Shown: piece after piece, positions 17,137-22,173 of the stretch
How positions within the stretch are numbered: position 1 is the first letter of the stretch
Layout: the number at the start of each line of letters is the position of its first letter
DNA from: JAGNLA01 sp964472265
Lineage (GTDB): Bacteria > Caldisericota > Caldisericia > JAAYUI01
Direction: 5' to 3'
Length of the DNA stretch: 22,173 nt
Assembly: GCA_964472265.1 (NCBI GenBank)
Contig: CAYYJO010000036.1
Span: forward strand, 1-22,173
Position numbers and translations under genes: made by a program
The notes under the pieces: model-generated
Database searches by the model: none
The model's input: only the letters and a program-made list of their open reading frames with translations
Told to the model about the DNA's origin: nothing

Positions 17137-17215
17137 AATGATTGTTGATTGACTGTTCTTCAACAGAAAGACACGGACAACCAACTTTTTTCACGTTAAA
17201 AAAAGCTAATGAAAC

Positions 17216-17264
17216 GTAACCGATGAGGATCGACGGTTTCCTGGATGTGCAATCCTCGGGTTAC
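17216..17264 (-). terminator. Possible leftward terminator or hairpin after the permease gene
   Basis: GTAACC (17216-17221) plus GAGGAT (17225-17230) can pair with ATCCTC (17252-17257) plus GGTTAC (17259-17264), leaving a small internal loop and about 21 bases in the apical loop. Read on the - strand it is followed about 12 bases later by a T7 run (17197-17206 region). The large loop and offset T-run make termination uncertain. Confidence 0.35.
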
Positions 17265-17274
17265 AAGAAGCCTG

Positions 17275-18288
17275 CTACAGGATATAATTGAACAAATAAC
17301 CAACAATGAGGATTCCCAGGCCTACAACGCCAAGGAATGTTGCGATGAGCGCTGGTTTGAGAACTTTTCTCAGAATGATTGTTTCCGGTAGTGAAAGGCC
17401 GATAACCGCCATCATGAATGCCAACACTGTTCCAAGAGCGGCTCCTTTGCCCAGCAACGCCTGAACGACGGGAATTATTCCTGCAGCGTTTGAGTAAAGC
17501 GGGATTCCGATGAGTACAGCCAGAGGCACAGACCACCAGGCCTGTTTACCCATGATTGAAGCCATGAGGTTTTCCGGTACATAACCATGAATTATTGCGC
17601 CTACCGCAATGCCTAAAATTACGTAAATCCAGACCTTGCCAACAATTTCCTTCACGGAGGCCAGACCGGCGTTGATTCTGTCAGACCAACTCAGTTTCGT
17701 TTCTTCCAGCGTTCCAGACATCGACTTGAAAACCCAGTCTTCAACATACCTGTCCATCTTAAGGCGTCCCAGTATCCAGCCTGCAAAAATGGCGATTACT
17801 ACGCCGGTCGTAACGTAAAGCGCAGCGACTTTCCAGCCGAAGAGACCAAAAAGGAGTATGACCGCAACCTCATTTACCATTGGAGCTGAGATAAGAAAAG
17901 AGAACGTGATCCCAAGCGGAACTCCGGCTGACACAAATCCAATAAACAGGGGAACAGCGGAACAGGAGCAGAAGGGAGTGACAATGCCAAGCAATGAAGC
18001 CAGAATATTTCCAACAAACTCTTTACGCCCCATCAAAAGTCTTCGCGTTGTCGTTGGCGAAAAGAATGTGCGTAATATTCCGATCCCGAACACTACAAGC
18101 ATAAGCAGCATTAAAACCTTTGGGGTGTCATATATGAAAAACTCAACAGATGAGGCAATCGATGATCCGGGAACCAGCCTGAAAACTGTATAAGTAAGAA
18201 ATTTCGAAAATGCTTCGAGGTTGAGGTATAACAGAAACCATATTGGCAACGCAATCAGAATCAAAATGATCTTATCCCTGTTTTTCAT
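17275..18288 (-). CDS. ArsP/DUF318-family permease
   Basis: Polytopic inner-membrane permease of the PF03773 family. Characterised members (ArsP) export trivalent organoarsenicals. It has 337 residues with about eight hydrophobic segments. The family signature TPFCSCSAVPLF holds Cys107 and Cys109. Further conserved blocks are SAPMVNEVA (134-142), GIPLYSNAAGIIP (about 270) and LSLPETIILRKVLK (about 300). A hydrophilic loop at about 174-205 separates the two halves. Its start overlaps the DUF134 gene by 17 bases, so it is probably translationally coupled to it. Opposite strand and context next to arsR, acr3 and arsC support a metalloid role. Whether it moves organoarsenicals or another thiol-reactive solute is inference. 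Confidence 0.85.
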   Translation of the reverse strand: MKNRDKIILILIALPIWFLLYLNLEAFSKFLTYTVFRLVPGSSIASSVEFFIYDTPKVLMLLMLVVFGIGILRTFFSPTTTRRLLMGRKEFVGNILASLLGIVTPFCSCSAVPLFIGFVSAGVPLGITFSFLISAPMVNEVAVILLFGLFGWKVAALYVTTGVVIAIFAGWILGRLKMDRYVEDWVFKSMSGTLEETKLSWSDRINAGLASVKEIVGKVWIYVILGIAVGAIIHGYVPENLMASIMGKQAWWSVPLAVLIGIPLYSNAAGIIPVVQALLGKGAALGTVLAFMMAVIGLSLPETIILRKVLKPALIATFLGVVGLGILIVGYLFNYIL

Positions 18289-18583
18289 CTTTCTCCTTTA
18301 TCTTGCAGCACCCGATTTCAACTTTTATCGCTTTGACATTCACAAGGGCGTCAGCAATCTTTTTATGTGCAGATGAAAGAATCCTTGAGATCGTGGACTG
18401 ATGGAGAAGCATCTGATTTGCAATCTGAACCTGATCCAGCTCTTCGAGATGCGTTAGCCTCAACGCTTCATACTCGTCCAGCGTCAGTACAACAGACTCC
18501 AGTTCTTCGTCTGACTTGCATGCCGGTCTGAAGCAACGTTCATCAGGGCTACAGTCAATCCACCGTGTTTTTTTTGGTCTCAT
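18272..18583 (-). CDS. DUF134 (UPF0251) helix-turn-helix regulator, Cys-rich
   Basis: Small DNA-binding-type protein of the DUF134 family. It has 103 residues. It begins MRPKKTRW and has the family block VVLTLDEYEALRL at about 31-43. A helix-turn-helix (QVQIANQMLLHQSTISRILS at about 51-70) follows. Five cysteines stand out: Cys11, Cys17 and Cys22 near the N-terminus and Cys92-Cys93 near the C-terminus, a plausible metal or metalloid site. The start has GGAG (18589-18592) and a strong promoter upstream. As it is co-transcribed with the permease, it probably regulates it; this is inferred from position. Confidence 0.85.
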   Translation of the reverse strand: MRPKKTRWIDCSPDERCFRPACKSDEELESVVLTLDEYEALRLTHLEELDQVQIANQMLLHQSTISRILSSAHKKIADALVNVKAIKVEIGCCKIKEKDEKQG

Positions 18584-18611
18584 TGAATCTCCATGTTATG
18601 AATAAGTATGC

Positions 18612-18639
18612 ATTATAATTTTTGTGATCCCCGAGTCAA
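18612..18639 (-). promoter_or_regulatory. Leftward promoter for the DUF134-permease transcript
   Basis: On the - strand, TTGACT (18634-18639) and a perfect TATAAT (18612-18617) are spaced 16 bases apart. Transcription would start near 18605, about 20 bases before the ATG at 18583, with GGAG in between. Confidence 0.78.
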
Positions 18640-18684
18640 CACGTTTTTAGCTCGTTTGATTAAGAATGACTGCACAGATGTAAC

Positions 18685-18713
18685 TTGATTTTAATTTCAA
18701 AGTTTCTTAAATT
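18685..18713 (+). promoter_or_regulatory. Candidate rightward promoter and ArsR operator
   Basis: TTGATT (18685-18690) and TAAATT (18708-18713) are 17 bases apart, each matching the sigma70 consensus at four of six positions. Transcription would start at or next to the arsR ATG (18721). The -35 lies in an imperfect 16-base dyad TTGATTTTAATTTCAA (18685-18700), a plausible repressor site. Confidence 0.4.
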
Positions 18714-18720
18714 CAAAAAT

Positions 18721-19020
18721 ATGAAAAAACTCCTCATCAAGGATGAAGAGCTGGAATCGGCGGTATCGGTGTTTTCAGCACTTGGCTCAACAAACCGGCT
18801 TCAGATTGTCATGGCGCTTGAGGATGGCAAGATGTCGGTTTCCCAGCTGTCAGAAATCGTCGGCTGCAGAATCTCTTGCATCTCCCAGCATCTGTCAGTT
18901 CTGAAATCTGCAAGGATAGTATCGGCAAGACGTGATGGACACGAGGTTTTCTACAGTATTTCCAAACCATGTGTCTCGACATTCCTGTCATGCCTGATCC
19001 AGGGCAATTGCGAAAAATGA
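18721..19020 (+). CDS. arsR: ArsR-family metalloid-responsive repressor
   Basis: Winged-helix repressor of the ArsR/SmtB family that would release DNA on binding arsenite or a related metalloid. With the ATG at 18721 it has 99 residues; a TTG at 18685 would put 12 further residues over the likely promoter. The HTH is ISCISQHLSVLKSARIVSAR (about 51-70) and the wing is RRDGHEVFYSI. Cysteines are at 49, 53, 84, 91 and 97. The classical ELCVCDL site of E. coli ArsR is not present at its usual place. No Shine-Dalgarno precedes the ATG. It is the first gene of the rightward operon. Confidence 0.9.
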   Translation: MKKLLIKDEELESAVSVFSALGSTNRLQIVMALEDGKMSVSQLSEIVGCRISCISQHLSVLKSARIVSARRDGHEVFYSISKPCVSTFLSCLIQGNCEK

Positions 19021-19048
19021 TGAAATGTTTTTTAACAAGGAGGAACAA

Positions 19049-19288
19049 ATGAAGATTCAGGTTTACGGACCGGGATGCACGAAGTGCTTTACGATGGGCA
19101 GAAATGTCCGCGAGGCTGTGGCAAGGATGGGAATCGATGCCGAGATTGAAGAGATTCACGACATCAGTGTCATGGTGTCCAAAGGGATAATGATGACGCC
19201 GGCGCTTGGCGTTGATGGCAAAGTGCTCTCGTCAGGCAAGGCTTTGACAACAGAAGAGATCATCGAATTCATCAGGAGGAGCCAGTGA
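19049..19288 (+). CDS. Small cytoplasmic thioredoxin-like protein (redox-active disulfide protein 2 type)
   Basis: A 79-residue thioredoxin-fold protein of the Thioredoxin_3 type. The start is MKIQVYGPGC with a strong AAGGAGGAACAA upstream; a start at 19025 adds eight residues without support. The redox motif is GPGCTKC (Cys10, Cys13), and MMTPALGVDGKVL holds the cis-proline region. No signal peptide is present. Relatives are common in arsenic and permease operons. It may serve ArsC or the ArsP-type permease as a thiol carrier (inference). It overlaps the next gene by four bases (GTGA). Confidence 0.9.
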   Translation: MKIQVYGPGCTKCFTMGRNVREAVARMGIDAEIEEIHDISVMVSKGIMMTPALGVDGKVLSSGKALTTEEIIEFIRRSQ

Positions 19289-19695
19289 TAAAACGTCTGA
19301 TTGCCTTATCTTGTATCCTTATTTTAGCATCCTGTGGCGGTTCTGCAAACTTGCCATGCGTAAGCGACGACATGAATGGCACAACCAACAGCAAATCGTT
19401 CTACATAAACGATCTCAATCTTCCGACTGTCATGAAGGTCGGTCGAACAACATGCATTCCATGCAGAAAGATGTCAAAGCTCCTTGGTGAAATGGAGCCG
19501 AAGCTTGAAGGAAGAGCTGTTGTAACAATTGTAGACATCGATGAAGATCCTGATGCAATCAAGCGTTTCAATGTAACCGGTATCCCTGTGACAATCTTCT
19601 TCGATGGTCAGGGCAAGGAAATATACAGGCAGATTGGTTTGCTCGAAGAGAAAGAAATCACAGACTGGCTTATTATCTCAGGGATGAAACAATGA
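19285..19695 (+). CDS. Exported thioredoxin-like lipoprotein
   Basis: A 136-residue protein with GTG start, preceded by AGGAGGAG. The signal peptide ends in a lipobox LILASC with the lipid-modified Cys at residue 17, so the mature domain should be anchored on the outer face of the cytoplasmic membrane. The thioredoxin fold has the active site CIPC (57-60) and the cis-Pro at GIPVT (about 101). An extra Cys25 lies near the N-terminus. It overlaps its neighbours by four bases at both ends (GTGA and ATGA). A partner in electron flow with the membrane thioredoxin and CcdA downstream is inferred. Confidence 0.88.
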   Translation: MIKRLIALSCILILASCGGSANLPCVSDDMNGTTNSKSFYINDLNLPTVMKVGRTTCIPCRKMSKLLGEMEPKLEGRAVVTIVDIDEDPDAIKRFNVTGIPVTIFFDGQGKEIYRQIGLLEEKEITDWLIISGMKQ

Positions 19696-20087
19696 AAAAG
19701 AACTGGTTTAACATTCTTGTGCTTGTGGTCGTAATCGTCGCTGTCGGAGCAATCATCTTCCTCAAGACCTCGAACCCAAAAGAAGAAGTGGTCATGCCCA
19801 AAAAAGGCGAATGCACAGTTGTCTATATCGGTGGCATGCTTTGCAGGCCTTGCGAACTCCTCAAGCCCGTGTTCACAAAAATTGAGAAGGATTTTGCAGA
19901 TAGAGCCACGATGATTCACATGTTGCTCAACAACGACAACAAGAATGCTTACAAAATTGACATGATTCCAACAATAATGGTCTTTGATGCCAGTGCCAGT
20001 GAAGTTACCAGAAAAATCGTCTCCGAGGAAGAGGTTAATGATGTCCCTAATTGGATTGATGGAGTTTTGAAGGGTTTGGGCAGATGA
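19692..20087 (+). CDS. Membrane-anchored thioredoxin-like protein
   Basis: A 131-residue protein with one N-terminal membrane helix (about 7-24, Lys-flanked) and no lipobox, so the thioredoxin domain should face outwards. The active site is CRPC (51-54) and the cis-Pro lies in MIPTIMVFD (about 93). Cys41 is an additional cysteine. It overlaps the preceding gene (ATGA) and ccdA (ATGA). Its similarity to the preceding lipoprotein in general architecture suggests partners or paralogues with different anchors. Confidence 0.87.
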   Translation: MKKNWFNILVLVVVIVAVGAIIFLKTSNPKEEVVMPKKGECTVVYIGGMLCRPCELLKPVFTKIEKDFADRATMIHMLLNNDNKNAYKIDMIPTIMVFDASASEVTRKIVSEEEVNDVPNWIDGVLKGLGR

Positions 20088-20767
20088 TTGAACAAATAAC
20101 CTCGGCAATCTCAAACAACCCGTGGCTGGCCCCCTTCATTGCGCTTTTTGCAGGGCTTCTGACGGCATCGAACCCATGTGTACTAGTGACCATCCCCTTG
20201 ATGGTCGGGGCAGCCGGCGCCTATCAGGGTGAAGACAAATCATATTGGAAATCGATAAAGTTTTCACTGTGTTTTGTCGCTGGCATCTCGCTTTCATTTA
20301 CAGCTCTCGGGCTGGTTGCCGGCCTTTTTGGAAATGCAGTCAGTCTTTCAGGCCCGATTTGGACTTATGTTGTAGCAATAATCTGCATTTTGATGGGTTT
20401 GATGTTTGCCGATGTTATCTCGTTTAACATAAAAATGCCACAGGTATTGACCAGACCCAAAACTGGTTTGTGGGGTGCGTTTTTTCTGGGGCTGATGTTT
20501 GGCGTCATCTCAACTCCGTGTGCTGTGCCAATCCTTGCTGTGCTCCTGACCTTGATCGCTTCAGGTGGAAGCCCTGTTTACGGAGGTCTTCTGCTTTTCT
20601 GCTACAGTATTGGCCACTCTCTTCTGATTCTCGTTGCAGGCGGTTCAATCGGGGCTATCCAGGCTTACATCAATAACAAGGGCCTAACAAATGTCTCTAT
20701 GATAATTAGGAAGATAGCCGGCCTTTTGATAACGGCATTCGGACTGTATCTGCTTTATACCGCCTGA
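20084..20767 (+). CDS. ccdA: CcdA-family transmembrane thiol-disulfide electron carrier
   Basis: Carries electrons from cytoplasmic thioredoxin across the membrane to extracytoplasmic thioredoxin-like proteins. It has 227 residues and about six hydrophobic segments. The two conserved cysteines are Cys32 in ASNPCVLVTIPL and Cys146 in STPCAVPIL. Neighbouring exported CxxC proteins are its obvious partners. It is smaller than DsbD and lacks fused thioredoxin domains. The ATG overlaps the preceding stop, and acr3 begins nine bases after its stop. Confidence 0.9.
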   Translation: MIEQITSAISNNPWLAPFIALFAGLLTASNPCVLVTIPLMVGAAGAYQGEDKSYWKSIKFSLCFVAGISLSFTALGLVAGLFGNAVSLSGPIWTYVVAIICILMGLMFADVISFNIKMPQVLTRPKTGLWGAFFLGLMFGVISTPCAVPILAVLLTLIASGGSPVYGGLLLFCYSIGHSLLILVAGGSIGAIQAYINNKGLTNVSMIIRKIAGLLITAFGLYLLYTA

Positions 20768-20775
20768 GGTAAAAT

Positions 20776-21837
20776 ATGAAAAATGATGGTTCCCTGAAGT
20801 TGCCCATTCTGGACAGGTTTTTGCCGCTCTGGATCTTTTTGGCAATGGCTCTGGGCGTGCTTGTGGGGTTTGTTTTCCCTGGAATCGGACAAATGCTTGA
20901 CAAGTTCAAGATTGCAGGGGTCTCGTTCCCGATTGCTGTCGGCTTGCTCTGGATGATGTATCCGGTTCTTGCAAAAGTGAAGTACGAGGAGATAGGCCAT
21001 TTTTCAGGCAAAGGGAAAGTGTTTGCGATAACCCTGATAATGTCCTGGATTGTTGGCCCAATAATCATGTTTCTGCTGGCACACCTTCTGTTGCCGGACA
21101 TGCCGGAGTATCGAACTGGAATGATACTTGTCAGCCTCGCTCCCTGTATCGCCATGGTATTGATCTGGAACATGCTGGCAAAAGGTTCCAACGAGATTGC
21201 CGCCGTGCTTGTTGCAATCAATTCACTGCTTCAGGTGCTCCTTTATTCTTTCATGGGCTATTTTTATCTTGTGGTTGTGCCGGGGTGGTTTGGTGTTCAG
21301 GGAACCTATGTCCAGATATCCATGTGGGAGATTGCAAAATCAGTGCTTATCTTCCTTGGAATCCCGCTTGTCCTTGGCTTTCTGACCAGAAAACTGCTCG
21401 TGGCACGAAAAGGCAGAGAATGGTATGATGGAGATTTCATCAGGAAACTCTCGCCAACAGCCCTCATCGGGCTTCTTTACACTATTGTGCTGATGTTTGC
21501 GATGCAGGGTGAAAAGATTGTGACTTTTCCGCTGGATGTGCTGAGAATTTCAGTCCCGCTCTTATTGTTCTTTGCCATCATGTGGTTTTCAACCTTCATG
21601 ATTGCAAAAAAGTCAGGTTTGAACTACAGCGACAGTGCGACATCAGCTTTTACGGCTTCCAGCAACAATTTTGAACTTGCAATTGCCGTTGCAGTGAGCA
21701 TCTTTGGCATCGGATCAAAAACGGCTCTTGCCACGGTTGTTGGCCCCCTGATCGAAGTTCCGGTTCTTATCGGTCTGGTCTACGTTTCACTTTGGGCTCA
21801 AAGATTCTACGGCAAACCCCAAACGTCCAAACCATGA
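20776..21837 (+). CDS. acr3: Acr3-type arsenite efflux permease
   Basis: Arsenite exporter of the Acr3 (BASS-related) family. It has 353 residues and about ten hydrophobic segments. Key features are the conserved Cys124 in LAPCIAMVLIWN and the glutamate near residue 327 in GPLIEVPVLIGLVYVSL. FTASSNNFELAIAVAVSIFG fits the family. GAGG precedes the ATG. The stop overlaps the ATG of arsC by four bases. It would export the arsenite made by ArsC. Confidence 0.95.
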   Translation: MKNDGSLKLPILDRFLPLWIFLAMALGVLVGFVFPGIGQMLDKFKIAGVSFPIAVGLLWMMYPVLAKVKYEEIGHFSGKGKVFAITLIMSWIVGPIIMFLLAHLLLPDMPEYRTGMILVSLAPCIAMVLIWNMLAKGSNEIAAVLVAINSLLQVLLYSFMGYFYLVVVPGWFGVQGTYVQISMWEIAKSVLIFLGIPLVLGFLTRKLLVARKGREWYDGDFIRKLSPTALIGLLYTIVLMFAMQGEKIVTFPLDVLRISVPLLLFFAIMWFSTFMIAKKSGLNYSDSATSAFTASSNNFELAIAVAVSIFGIGSKTALATVVGPLIEVPVLIGLVYVSLWAQRFYGKPQTSKP

Positions 21838-22173
21838 AAAAAATCCTGTTCCTGTGCACCGGCAACTCATGCCGAAGCCAGATGGCAGAAGGTTTTTGCA
21901 AGCATTACCACGCAGGAGTTTACGAGTGCTTCTCTGCCGGAATTGAAGCGCATGGGCTGAACGAACGCGCCGTGGAAGTGATGAATGAAGTCGGGATAGA
22001 CATTTCTGGCCAGAAAAGCAAGACCGTTGCACAACTTCCTGATCTCGAATTTGACTATGTTGTGACGGTTTGTGGCGATGCCGATGAAAACTGCCCGTTC
22101 TTCCCTGCAAAAACCAAGAATTTTCACATCGGGTTTGACGATCCGGCAAAACATCAAAATGACAGGTCTAATG
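21834..22173 (+). CDS. arsC: Arsenate reductase, thioredoxin-coupled, 3' end beyond window
   Basis: Reduces arsenate to arsenite in the cytoplasm. The ORF is open to the window end (about 113 residues visible), so its end is not seen. It begins MKKILFLCTGNSCRSQMAEG with the low-molecular-weight phosphatase P-loop CTGNSCRS (Cys8, Arg14). The resolving cysteines are Cys80 (VTVCGDADE) and Cys87 (NCPFF). The general acid region FDDPAK has Asp103. This set matches the thioredoxin-linked (S. aureus type) ArsC rather than the glutaredoxin type. The ATG overlaps the acr3 stop. Confidence 0.95.
   Translation, partial: MKKILFLCTGNSCRSQMAEGFCKHYHAGVYECFSAGIEAHGLNERAVEVMNEVGIDISGQKSKTVAQLPDLEFDYVVTVCGDADENCPFFPAKTKNFHIGFDDPAKHQNDRSN

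Noticed and set aside
17287..17301. 15-base direct repeat ATTGAACAAATAACC with 20087-20101
   Set aside because: It lies in coding ends of two unrelated membrane proteins on opposite strands; a 15-base match in 22 kb is within reach of chance, and no target-site or mobile element features flank it.

Overview
The window is one continuous bacterial chromosome segment of intermediate GC content with dense, mostly overlapping genes. It begins at the first gene of a partial alpha ribosomal operon (rpsM-rpsK-rpsD-rpoA-rplQ). This operon runs on into an ECF transporter module and truA, an arrangement well known from Firmicutes and some deep-branching bacteria. The RNA polymerase alpha subunit is far longer than usual and seems to carry three C-terminal HhH-type modules instead of one. 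I see no gene that would let me name the phylum with confidence. The organism is a bacterium with Sec export, lipoproteins and a C+ (four-cysteine) ribosomal protein S4.

Region 1 (1-8576, + strand) is a tightly packed run: S13, S11, S4, RpoA, L17, EcfA1, EcfA2, EcfT, TruA, an unrecognised seven-helix membrane protein, an unrecognised secreted protein and a nitroreductase-fold protein. Overlaps of 1 to 20 bases suggest translational coupling over much of it. A small unrecognised cytoplasmic protein on the - strand converges on the nitroreductase gene. About 520 bases of AT-rich non-coding DNA follow.

Region 2 (9469-17136, + strand) holds two giant secreted paralogues of 1118 and about 1334 residues. 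Each has its own sigma70-like promoter, signal peptide and rho-independent terminator. They are built from sets of seven repeats of about 60-70 residues (three sets, 21 repeats; probably seven-bladed beta-propellers), DUF11-type beta-sandwich repeats and a C-terminal PKD domain. In both proteins one propeller appears to be inserted inside a DUF11-like domain.

Region 3 (17275-22173) is a divergent arsenic and redox island. Leftward are a Cys-rich DUF134 regulator and an ArsP/DUF318-family permease. Rightward are an ArsR repressor, a small cytoplasmic CxxC thioredoxin-like protein, a thioredoxin-like lipoprotein, a membrane-anchored thioredoxin-like protein, a CcdA-family transmembrane electron carrier, an Acr3 arsenite efflux pump and a thioredoxin-coupled arsenate reductase ArsC cut off by the window end. 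The logic would be: ArsC reduces arsenate, Acr3 exports arsenite, and CcdA passes electrons across the membrane to two exported thioredoxins whose role in arsenic handling is not obvious.
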